From Candidatus Latescibacterota bacterium (GTDB lineage: Bacteria; Latescibacterota; UBA2968; UBA8231), in assembly GCA_022827165.1 (NCBI GenBank), contig JAJDTN010000228.1, positions 1 to 19,499 on the forward strand: DNA of 19,499 bases. Direction: 5' to 3'. The notes below the pieces were generated by a model. The model did no database searches. It saw only the letters and a list, made by a program, of their open reading frames with translations, and was not told where the DNA came from. The position numbers and the translations under genes were made by a program. This document shows, one piece after another, positions 7,107 through 13,732 of the stretch (positions are counted from its first letter, which is position 1; the number at the start of each line of letters is the position of its first letter).

Positions 7107-7739
7107 ATGCTGACGATCGACGGAAAGCAGGTCTGCGAGAGCCTGGCGGAGGTGGTCGACCCGCGCCGGGCGGCGCTGGCGGTGATCGACATCGAGAACG
7201 TCCCTCGGTGGGACGAGGGGACGGACCGGGTCATCTTCGACAAGGTGAAGCTCCTCGCCGCCGCGGCCCGGCGCCGCGGGGTGCCCGTGTTCTATTTCTA
7301 CAACTACCGCAACCGCGGCCTCACCGACGCCTCCGCCGCGGTCATCCGCACCTGGCTGAACCTGGGGCACGACCCCGGCCGCCTCCACGAGGATTTCGAG
7401 CCGGACTACGACAAGGTGCGGGTCCACCCCGGCCTGGAGCCGCGGGAGGGCGACCACGTCCTGCCCAAGCACCGGGGCTGCGCCTTCGAGGGCACCGACT
7501 TCGACCTCCTGCTGCGCACCCTGCGGCGGGAGAGCGTGGTCCTGGTGGGCTGCTCGACGGACTGGTGCTTGGAGGCCACCGCCTGGAGCGCCACCAACAA
7601 GGACTACTACGTCGCCGTCGTCGGCGACTGCACGCGGTCCCCGCGGCCCCACGGCCACGAGGCGGCCCTGCGGCAGTTCCGGGACATCGGGCTGGACGTG
7701 ACGACGTCGGAGGAGTTGCTGGGGCTGTGGCAGGGGTAG
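7107..7739 (+). CDS. Isochorismatase-like cysteine hydrolase
   Basis: The 210-residue product fits the cysteine hydrolase superfamily that includes isochorismatase, nicotinamidase and N-carbamoylsarcosine amidase. The expected triad is visible: Asp28 in LAVIDIENVPR, Lys121 in HVLPKHRGCAF, and Cys154 in VGCSTDWCLEATAWSA, followed by the typical strand YYVAVVGDCTRS. Amide or carbamoyl hydrolysis is the most common activity; the sequence does not single out a substrate, and the strict isochorismatase partner genes are absent. The start is set by AAGGAGG four bases before the ATG; an extension upstream would run through the repeat-rich promoter region. It is divergent from the Gfo/Idh-phosphatase-aminotransferase unit and may act in the same pathway, for example on an amide precursor or product. 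That link is inference. Confidence 0.87.
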   Translation: MLTIDGKQVCESLAEVVDPRRAALAVIDIENVPRWDEGTDRVIFDKVKLLAAAARRRGVPVFYFYNYRNRGLTDASAAVIRTWLNLGHDPGRLHEDFEPDYDKVRVHPGLEPREGDHVLPKHRGCAFEGTDFDLLLRTLRRESVVLVGCSTDWCLEATAWSATNKDYYVAVVGDCTRSPRPHGHEAALRQFRDIGLDVTTSEELLGLWQG

Positions 7740-8001
7740 GGGGGTGGGGCGGTGTGTCAAGCTACTAATTTCCTACTAATTCATGCAGGATTCGTAGGAG
7801 AGGGCGGCCTCCCAAAGGGATCCTGAGCCGCCTGAGCGCACGGGAAGAGGCTGACTGGTCTGATCCCATACGGTCTTGATCACGAAGGGATGAGGTTACC
7901 CGCCGCTTGCTTCCTGAGGGGAACTCCCCTTCCCTTGAGTAGGCACCCTATTGACCACGCAGGTAGGTCACTCTCGTGACACACCCGCTACTCGGTAAGC
8001 G
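7740..8001. other. Intergenic left edge of a lower-GC block, with small repeats
   Basis: Base composition drops sharply here compared with the genes to the left. CTACTAATT occurs twice with an 11-base period (7762-7770 and 7773-7781), and TCCTAC (7771-7776) pairs with GTAGGA (7794-7799). Nearer the next gene an imperfect 24-base palindrome (7962-7985), GGT-2-GTCAC-TCTC-GTGAC-2-ACC, lies 16 bases before the ATG at 8002 and could be an operator. No tRNA, terminator or ORF is evident. Confidence 0.45.
7962..7985. promoter_or_regulatory. Imperfect 24-base palindrome upstream of the 400-residue gene
   Basis: The core GTCAC-TCTC-GTGAC (7967-7980) is a perfect inverted repeat, and GGT (7962-7964) pairs with ACC (7983-7985), giving 16 of 20 symmetric positions. 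It lies between a possible -35 TTGACC (7951-7956) and the start codon, where a repressor or control protein could bind. No factor is known. Confidence 0.35.
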
Positions 8002-9204
8002 ATGATTACCCTGAAGAGCCCTGCACTCGTCCGCGAACTGACCCAGTACCCGGGTGGACTATTCCCCGCGCAACTCCTTGGAGGGCCGCCCAATGTTCTC
8101 GTTGTGAAGTGCCCAAAGGAAATGATTATGGCCGCAAGAGTTCTCCGCGAGTTGAGATTCTATCTCGTTCCACTCGACGCCGACGGGGTGAGTACCCATG
8201 GTCTGGTGACCGCCTTCTTCGACGATCGCGACGAACCTCTGGTCATTCGAACCCCTCTGTTGGACGATGAGATGGGGAGCGGTATCTTCGATCTGCTGTG
8301 CTTAGATGAATTCGACATTCACTTCTTCGATGAACAGGATAGAGAGCTTCTTGGGTATCGAGTTCAGAGCAAGACCGCCGACAGCTTCAGGTCTAGTCGG
8401 GACACCATACGGCTAGCATCCCCCATGTACATACCGTCGACGAAGATCGACGACCAAATGTCGGAATTCATCTCCAATCGAAGCCAGGGCGACGATGAGA
8501 ATGCAATAGTCGTAGACTTGATGGAAGAGCTATTTCCTTCGGACTTCATGACTTGGGACATCCGATCCGAGGTAAATTCGTACCAAGGCCGGAGACATCC
8601 AATGGTTACGTCATTGGAACGCGGCGATCCTGGAGTATTCTCTGAACTGGACATCGTGAACATGCTTCTCCGGGGATTCCCAAGTGACCAAGTCTTCCTA
8701 AACCCGCTCCGGGCGGACAATGGAAGGGAATTCGTAGATGTCATGGTTGCGACTCGAGACAATCTTCTTCTCATACAAGCCAAAGACAGTCCAAACACAG
8801 AGGAGAGCTTGAGCCGACCAATTGAACGAAAGATTTCTACCGTCCTCCGGCACTTGAGAAAAGCAACTTCCCAACTGCTAGGTTCCATTTCCTATGTCCA
8901 GTCGAGTGATCCGTTCATAGTACGATGTGGGGACGCTGTCCACAGAATAGCTTCCGGTAGCCTCAACGTCACCTCGCTAATCATAGCAAGGGAGTTGTTT
9001 CCTACTGAGTACAAGTCTTACAGCCAACTCGCATTCAAGGTCTTTGACGATACCCGCGTTCCATGCTTTATCCAAGACTACTCGCAGTTTCACTGCTTGA
9101 CGCACCATCGAAGGACGGAGGAGGGCTTCTTCGATACGCTCGATGAGATCTTCATGTTTGCCATCTGCCAGGACGAATTCCCGCGACCCAGGTTCTGGCT
9201 GTGA
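8002..9204 (+). CDS. Hypothetical protein with candidate PD-(D/E)XK-like nuclease core
   Basis: I do not recognise this 400-residue protein as a named family. It has no signal peptide or membrane segment. Residues 213-262 carry a pattern like the PD-(D/E)XK fold: FSELDIVNML (Glu215), then FVDVMVATRDNLLLIQAKDS (Asp246 and Gln259-Ala260-Lys261). This is the D-x12-QxK spacing seen in Mrr-type endonucleases. The helix ERKISTVLRHLRKATSQLLG follows. The N-terminal 200 residues are rich in acidic residues and unlike anything I recognise. The ATG at 8002 is weakly supported by GGTAAG upstream; no better start is seen. Codon use and GC are markedly lower than in the flanking operons, pointing to horizontal transfer. 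A restriction or defence nuclease is one reading; the fold is inference. Confidence 0.7.
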   Translation: MITLKSPALVRELTQYPGGLFPAQLLGGPPNVLVVKCPKEMIMAARVLRELRFYLVPLDADGVSTHGLVTAFFDDRDEPLVIRTPLLDDEMGSGIFDLLCLDEFDIHFFDEQDRELLGYRVQSKTADSFRSSRDTIRLASPMYIPSTKIDDQMSEFISNRSQGDDENAIVVDLMEELFPSDFMTWDIRSEVNSYQGRRHPMVTSLERGDPGVFSELDIVNMLLRGFPSDQVFLNPLRADNGREFVDVMVATRDNLLLIQAKDSPNTEESLSRPIERKISTVLRHLRKATSQLLGSISYVQSSDPFIVRCGDAVHRIASGSLNVTSLIIARELFPTEYKSYSQLAFKVFDDTRVPCFIQDYSQFHCLTHHRRTEEGFFDTLDEIFMFAICQDEFPRPRFWL

Positions 9205-9475
9205 TATGGGGTACCACCGAGCCCCTTTGGGCAGGCCGCACCGAGGATAGAGGCGGACGACTCGGCAGGATAGGGTCTGCACGATAGGCGGAGATCATTG
9301 TCGGTGAGGGCGGGCCCCGATAAGGAAGAGAGGGAGTTTGACCGCATTCGTCGACGACACTTCCCTCGTCGAGATGAGCCCCATGAGGAGGTGCGAGAGT
9401 GAGCGAAATTTCGGAATCGCTGTTTGGTGAGAGTCGAACACACGCCTCTCTGACAAGAGGGGAAGAACTGCTGAG
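9205..9475. other. Intergenic spacer between convergent genes
   Basis: No gene of convincing length is visible between the two convergent island genes. A small hairpin, CCTCT-6-AGAGG (9445-9460), lies 16 bases beyond the stop of the minus-strand gene and could terminate it, but no T-run follows on either strand. Nothing else is evident. Confidence 0.35.
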
Positions 9476-9966
9476 TTACTTCCCCTTCTTGGTGACTTCC
9501 CACTCTCTCTTTAGAAACTCCTGGGCTTCAGCTAATGCCTCCTTGAGGGACTCGTCGAACTCAGGGTCACGATTCGGCAAAGTAGTCGAATCGAGCAGTT
9601 TGTTCAGGGTTCTCATGAAGCGGTCATCATCGCCCTTATGTGGGTTGCTGCGAGGGTTGACGCGGAGTTTGATCCGGTAGTGAATTCGCTCCGCTCTCTC
9701 TCTCGTGACGCGAAGGCGGTCCTGGCGCACTGCGTCATCAGTGATTGCGGGATCATCGTACAACCGCTGATGGCGCTTGGCGATGGCTAGGTAGTCAGCG
9801 ATGTCGAGTCTTGGTCGTTGATCCACTGTTGACGGAACTCCGATATCTTGGTCCGTCGCGCCAAGCGACCGGCGATTGTGGCAGAGAAGACAGCGGCGGC
9901 GATCGCTGCAATTGCCGAGACAACGGCAATGATCATCGGGGTCGAAGATGCGGTACAAGAAGTCAC
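9476..9966 (-). pseudogene. Small membrane-anchored protein gene broken by a -1 frameshift
   Basis: Two overlapping minus-strand frames join into one sensible protein. The first frame gives one N-terminal membrane helix, MIIAVVSAIAAIAAAVFSA, then RLARRTKISEFRQQWINDQ, and then runs out of frame to a stop. The second frame continues with RLDIADYLAIAKRHQRLYDD, through IHYRIKLRVNPRSNPHKGDD, to EWEVTKKGK at the stop. Re-reading one base at about 9811 gives WINDQRLDIADYLAI, matching a recurrent FRQxWIxxLRxDIAxY pattern I associate with small bacterial proteins of unknown function. No slippery heptamer is seen, so a one-base deletion or a sequencing error is likelier than programmed slippage. The start is probably GTG at 9964-9966, preceded by AGAGAGG; ATG at 10000-10002 is an alternative. 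Joined length would be about 163 residues. Confidence 0.6.
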
Positions 9967-10219
9967 TTGTCCCTCTCTTAAGGTAGGATGAGTTGTCGGC
10001 ATCCAAGGATAGAATCAAGCGCAGTGTTCGCCGTGCCAGCAAATTGATTGAGTGGTGCTATCGAGGAGACGCAGTCAGGATCACCGGCGCGGTCGAGGCA
10101 ACCAAGGGACATCGCAGCCCAGTCCGTGCGCAGCGTGCTGTCGGGCTTGCGATGTGTCTCCGTGATCGTCCATGGCCCAAGCAGATTTCTGGCCGAACCG
10201 AGAGAAGGATCAGATCCCC
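9967..10219. other. Divergent intergenic region at the right edge of the lower-GC block
   Basis: The spacer separates the frameshifted minus-strand gene from the dehydratase operon and should hold the operon's promoter. GC rises gradually across it. No repeat matching the left edge of the block (7740-7800) is visible, so no attachment-site pair can be claimed. The palindrome GGATC-A-GATCC (10207-10217) lies directly upstream of the dehydratase ATG and overlaps its AAGGA (10205-10209). Confidence 0.4.
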
Positions 10220-11422
10220 ATGAGCACCGTCACCATCCAGGACGTCCGAGTCATCGCCACCCAACCCGCGGGAGCGCGGCTCGTCATCGTCAAGATCCTC
10301 ACCTCCGAGCCCGGCCTGTACGGCGTCGGGTGCGCCACCTTCACCCAGCGGTTCCGCGCCGTGGTCGCCGCCGTGGAGCGGCACCTGAAGCCCCTGCTCA
10401 TCGGGCGCGACGTGGACCGCATCGAGGAGATCTACCAGCTCTCCTGCGTCAACGGCTACTGGCGCAACGGGCCGGTGCTGAACAACGCCATCTCCGGGGT
10501 CGACCAGGCCCTGTGGGACATCAAGGGCAAGCGCGCGGGCATGCCGGTCTACCAGCTCCTCGGGGGCAAGTGCCGCGAGGCGGCGGCCTGCTACGCCCAC
10601 GCCGGCGGCGCCAGCAAGGAGGAGATCGTCGACTCGATCCGCGGCTACCAGGAGCAGGGCTACCAGTACATCCGCGTGCAGCAGGGCGGCTACGGCGGGC
10701 TCGCGGCGGAGCGGCCAGCGCCCGATGGCGCCCAGCCGGGCTCCTACTTCGATCCCCGCGCCTACATGCGCGCCCACCTGGAGGTCTTCGAGCACGTGCG
10801 CGAGCAGCTGGGCTTCGAGGTGGAACTGCTCCACGACGTGCACGAGCGGCTGGTCCCGATCGACGCGGTCGGCTTCGCCAAGGAGATGGAGCGCTTCCGC
10901 CTGTTCTTCCTGGAGGACCCGCTGGCCCCGGAGGACCTGGAGTGGTTCCGCAACATCCGCCAGCAGTGCTCGACGCCGATCGCCATGGGCGAGCTGTTCA
11001 ACCACCCGCGCGAGTGGCAGCCGTTGATCCAGGACCGGCTCATCGACTTTCTGCGCATGCACGTCTCGCAGATGGGGGGCCTCACGCCGGCGCGCAACGT
11101 CGCCGCCTTCGGCGACATGTACGGGATCCGCACCGCCTGGCACGGTCCCGGCGACGTCTCCCCCGTGGGGCATGCCGCCAACCTGCACCTGGACCTGTGG
11201 GCGCCGAACTTCGGGGTCCAGGAATGGTGCCGCTTCCACGACCGCATGGCCGAGATCTTCCCGGGCATGCCCGAGGTGCGCGGCGGCTACATGTACCCCA
11301 ACGACAGCCCCGGCCTCGGCATCGACGTGGACGAGGAACTGGCAGCGAAGCACCCCTGCACCGACGGCGTCGAGACCTGGACGCAGACCCGGCTGCCCGA
11401 CGGCAGTCCGGCGCGGCCGTGA
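10220..11422 (+). CDS. RspA/ManD-like acid-sugar dehydratase (enolase superfamily)
   Basis: The 400-residue product matches the mannonate dehydratase/RspA group of the enolase superfamily, which abstract a proton alpha to a carboxylate and eliminate water, giving a 2-keto-3-deoxy acid. Metal ligands are at the expected spacing: Asp206 in LLHDVHER, Glu232 in FFLEDPLAP and Glu258 in AMGELFNHP. The ManD-type His208, Arg279 in DFLRMHVSQMGG, and His308/Asp312 in WHGPGDVSPVGHAA are present. The N-terminal capping domain includes GVGCATFTQR, LIGRDVDRIEEIYQ and GPVLNNAISGVDQALWDIKGK. The ATG at 10220 follows AAGGA by ten bases; an upstream in-frame ATG lacks support. The 3' end overlaps the next gene (GTGA). 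D-mannonate is the model substrate, but many family members act weakly on D-gluconate or have unknown substrates. Confidence 0.9.
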   Translation: MSTVTIQDVRVIATQPAGARLVIVKILTSEPGLYGVGCATFTQRFRAVVAAVERHLKPLLIGRDVDRIEEIYQLSCVNGYWRNGPVLNNAISGVDQALWDIKGKRAGMPVYQLLGGKCREAAACYAHAGGASKEEIVDSIRGYQEQGYQYIRVQQGGYGGLAAERPAPDGAQPGSYFDPRAYMRAHLEVFEHVREQLGFEVELLHDVHERLVPIDAVGFAKEMERFRLFFLEDPLAPEDLEWFRNIRQQCSTPIAMGELFNHPREWQPLIQDRLIDFLRMHVSQMGGLTPARNVAAFGDMYGIRTAWHGPGDVSPVGHAANLHLDLWAPNFGVQEWCRFHDRMAEIFPGMPEVRGGYMYPNDSPGLGIDVDEELAAKHPCTDGVETWTQTRLPDGSPARP

Positions 11423-12375
11423 GGATCGGCATCGTCGGATCGGGGGGCATGGCCCGCCGCCGGGGCCTGGCCTTCGCCGCCCTCGACGGCTGCAGCGTCC
11501 CGGCGGTGGCGGCGCGCAACCCGGAGACCGGCGCCGCCCTGGCGGACGAGCTGGGCGCCCGGCAGCTGGGTGACTGGGAGTCCCTGGTCGAGGGGGACCT
11601 GGTGGACGCGGTCGCCGTGTGCACCCACAACGACAGCCACGGGGCGACCGCCCTGGCGGCGGTGGCGGCGGGGAAGCCGGTCTTCGTCGAGTATCCGCTG
11701 GCGCGGCGGGAGGCCGAGGTGGAGGCCCTGACCCGCGCCGGGCTGGACAACGGCAGGGTGGTGCGGGTTGCCCACGGCGAGGTGGTCAGCGCCGGGCACC
11801 GGGCCCTGCGTGAAGCCGCGGCCGGCCTGGGCGAGTTGATGGCGGCCGTCTTCGTGCGCCTCACCCCCGGCCGCGGGGCCCGCCCCGAGGTGCTGCTCAA
11901 CCTGCCGGTGTCGGGGCCGCCGGCCCTGTTCTTCGTCTACCAGGTGTTCCCCCTCGTCGACCTCTTCGGCGCCTCCCGCTGGGTGGAGGCCTCGTGCCGC
12001 TACGAAGGGCTCGACCCGGCCACGGGGCGCTACCGCCGCTTCCAGAACACGGTCACCGCCGGGCTCGGCGGCGGCACGGCCACCTGGGTCTGGTCCGGCG
12101 GCGTCGAGATCGACGAGGCGGAGCAGTTCGAGCGGCTGGTGATGTCGGGCGGCACCCTGGTCCGCGCCGGCGGCGCGTGGTCGGTGGCCACGGCCTCGGG
12201 GCGGAAGGCCTTGGCGGCGGATGAGGGCCCGGCGGAGTCCCTGGAGCAGCTGTTCCTGCGGGACGTGCGGGGAGAGGAGACCGGCTGGCGGACGGACCTG
12301 GCCACGGCGGCCGACGCGGCGCGGCTGGGCCTGCGGGCGGAGCGGGCCATGGAAGAGCGGGAGCGGAGCCGATGA
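11419..12375 (+). CDS. Gfo/Idh/MocA-family protein with biliverdin-reductase-like EYP motif
   Basis: This 318-residue protein is short for the family, which is usually 330-390. It opens with the dinucleotide-binding motif VRIGIVGSGGMARRRG and continues with AVAVCTHNDSHGATALAAVA. The usual EKP motif reads VFVEYPLARREAEVEAL, so the catalytic Lys is replaced by Tyr. Mammalian biliverdin reductase A has VEYP at the same place, followed by a similar helix and strand; later stretches (FPLVDLFGASRWVEAS) also resemble it. A biliverdin substrate seems unlikely between a sugar-acid dehydratase and a kinase, so a small NAD(P)-dependent reductase acting on a keto-acid or lactone is my inference. The start is GTG at 11419-11421, overlapping the preceding stop as GTGA; the 3' end overlaps the kinase start as ATGA. 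Confidence 0.82.
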   Translation: MRIGIVGSGGMARRRGLAFAALDGCSVPAVAARNPETGAALADELGARQLGDWESLVEGDLVDAVAVCTHNDSHGATALAAVAAGKPVFVEYPLARREAEVEALTRAGLDNGRVVRVAHGEVVSAGHRALREAAAGLGELMAAVFVRLTPGRGARPEVLLNLPVSGPPALFFVYQVFPLVDLFGASRWVEASCRYEGLDPATGRYRRFQNTVTAGLGGGTATWVWSGGVEIDEAEQFERLVMSGGTLVRAGGAWSVATASGRKALAADEGPAESLEQLFLRDVRGEETGWRTDLATAADAARLGLRAERAMEERERSR

Positions 12376-13562
12376 AGGTCCTGGTGGCCAACCTCGGCAG
12401 CACCTCCTTCAAGTACAAGGTGTTCGACATGCCCGCGGGCGAGGTCCTCGCCCAGGGGGGCATGGACCGCATCGGCGGCTCCGGCGGCTCCGTGCACGAG
12501 TACCGCCTCGCCGGCGGCGACCCGATGGAGCAGGAGTGCGTCCTGCCCGACCACGGGGCCGCCATCGACGAGGCCCTGGCGCGGCTCACCGGCGGCGGCG
12601 AGGCCCCCCTGGCGTCGGTAGAGCAGCTGCAGGCGGTCGGCTTCAAGACCGTCCACGCCCGGGGCATCACCGGCGTCGTGGAGCTGGACGAGGAGGTCTT
12701 GGGCCGCATGGAGGACTTCCACCGCCTGGCGCCAGCCCACAACCCGGCGTACGTGGCCGCCATCCGCTGGTTCGCCCGGGTGGCGCCGCACGCGCCGCGG
12801 GTGGGGTGCTTCGAGCCGGCCTTCCACGGCACCGCGCCGCTGCGGCGGCAGCTCTACGCCGTCCCCTGGCACTGGCACGAGGAGTACGGCATCCGGCGCT
12901 ACGGCTTCCACGGCGCCTCGCACCGCTACGCCGCCGAGAAGGTGCTTCAGTTGGCGGGCACCGACCGCCTGCGCCACGTCAACTGCCACCTGGGCGGGTC
13001 GTCGTCCCTGTGCGCGGTGCGGGACGGCCGCTCCCAGGGCGCCTCCCACGGGCTCAGCCCCCAGGGCGGGGTGCCGCAGAACAACCGCATCGGCGACCTG
13101 GACCCATGGGCCCTGCAGGTGGTCTGCGACCGCGAGGGGATCTCCCTCGACGAGGCCCTGGAGGTCTGCGCCACCGAGGGCGGCCTCCTCGGGCTGAGCG
13201 GGGCCTCCAACGACATGCGCGACATCGAGGAGAAGGCCGCCGCCGGCGACCGGCGCTGCGCCCTCGCCATCGACGTCTTCACCTCGTCGATCCGCGACTA
13301 CCTCGGAGCCTTCGCCGTCGAGCTGGGAGGCCTGGACGCGATCAGCTTCACCGGCGGCATCGGCGAGCACTCCAGCCGGGTGCGAGCCCAGGTGCTGGCG
13401 GGCTTGGAGTTCCTCGGCGTGGAGCTGGACCCGGCCAAGAACGAGGAGGTCCGCGGCGAGGGGAGCCTGCACGTCGCCGGCAGCCGCGTGGGCCTGCACG
13501 TTCTGCGCACCGACGAGGAGTGGATCGTGGCCCGCCAGACCTTCGAGCTGCTCACCGGCTGA
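12372..13562 (+). CDS. Divergent acetate/propionate kinase-family protein
   Basis: The 396-residue product has the length and order of motifs of acetate kinase (ASKHA fold): VANLGSTSFKYKVFD, LAPAHNPAY, YGFHGASHRY, CHLGGSSSLCAV, IGDLDPWAL, GLLGLSGASNDMRDI, SFTGGIGEHSS and LRTDEEWIVARQT. The Methanosarcina enzyme numbering aligns almost without shift: Asn7, Ser10, Ser12, Lys14, His123, His180 and the C-terminal Glu are kept. Catalytic Arg91 falls in FKTVHARG where Lys92 replaces it, and Asp148 is Glu148 (CFEPAFHG). The phosphate and adenine loop normally reading MGTRSGD is QNNRIGD. These changes suggest a different acyl or sugar-acid substrate. The ATG overlaps the previous stop (ATGA), so it is the last gene of a coupled three-gene operon. 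No phosphotransacetylase gene is nearby. Confidence 0.82.
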   Translation: MKVLVANLGSTSFKYKVFDMPAGEVLAQGGMDRIGGSGGSVHEYRLAGGDPMEQECVLPDHGAAIDEALARLTGGGEAPLASVEQLQAVGFKTVHARGITGVVELDEEVLGRMEDFHRLAPAHNPAYVAAIRWFARVAPHAPRVGCFEPAFHGTAPLRRQLYAVPWHWHEEYGIRRYGFHGASHRYAAEKVLQLAGTDRLRHVNCHLGGSSSLCAVRDGRSQGASHGLSPQGGVPQNNRIGDLDPWALQVVCDREGISLDEALEVCATEGGLLGLSGASNDMRDIEEKAAAGDRRCALAIDVFTSSIRDYLGAFAVELGGLDAISFTGGIGEHSSRVRAQVLAGLEFLGVELDPAKNEEVRGEGSLHVAGSRVGLHVLRTDEEWIVARQTFELLTG

Positions 13563-13732
13563 CACCCCCGTCGGACCGGCCGGACCACCGGGCGGTGCGG
13601 GGTCGCGTCCCTTATTTTCCTCAGCGCCCCGGAGCCTTCCTCCATACCGCACGCGCCCGTCCGCCCTCCGCGCGTCCGCCTCGGCAGATCAAGGGCTGCA
13701 AGCTTTGAGGGCCTGAACGAGAGGAGACAGCG
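13563..13732. other. Intergenic region after the kinase gene
   Basis: The region contains GC-rich inverted repeats just after the kinase stop, a short T-rich patch (13611-13618), one copy of the 36-base imperfect repeat (13627-13662) and the GAGGAG ribosome-binding site (13721-13726) of the DUF433 gene. No further ORF is supported. Confidence 0.4.
13583..13618 (+). terminator. Weak candidate terminator of the dehydratase-kinase operon
   Basis: A GC-rich inverted repeat around CCACCGGGCGGTG (13585-13597), with GACC and GGTC outside it, is followed about ten bases later by TTATTTT (13612-13618). The T-run is too far from the stem for a textbook intrinsic terminator, so the T-rich patch may instead be part of a promoter for the next gene. 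Confidence 0.28.

Noticed and set aside
5828..7768. Long plus-strand open frame of 646 codons
   Set aside because: It is antisense to the oxidoreductase gene and then an alternate frame of the cysteine hydrolase gene, both of which have clear family motifs.
8364..8888. Minus-strand frame of 174 codons in the lower-GC block
   Set aside because: It is fully antisense to the 400-residue gene, is Ser/Arg-rich, and has no recognisable motif or ribosome-binding site.
9780..9840. Programmed -1 ribosomal frameshifting in the small membrane-protein gene
   Set aside because: The shift site has no X-XXY-YYZ slippery heptamer and no obvious downstream stimulatory structure. A deletion or sequencing error explains the break more simply.
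7740..10219. Attachment-site pair or insertion-sequence ends for the lower-GC block
   Set aside because: No matching direct or inverted repeats were found at the two edges, and there is no integrase, transposase or tRNA gene in the window.
10048..11418. Upstream extension of the EYP oxidoreductase frame
   Set aside because: The frame is open but runs through the dehydratase gene with Arg/Ala/Gly-rich shadow sequence; the GTG at 11419 gives a proper Rossmann start.
3870..13600. CCACCGGGCGGT shared between 7004-7018 (minus) and 13585-13596
   Set aside because: A 12-base match in two very GC-rich spacers is expected by chance and has no matching position relative to genes.
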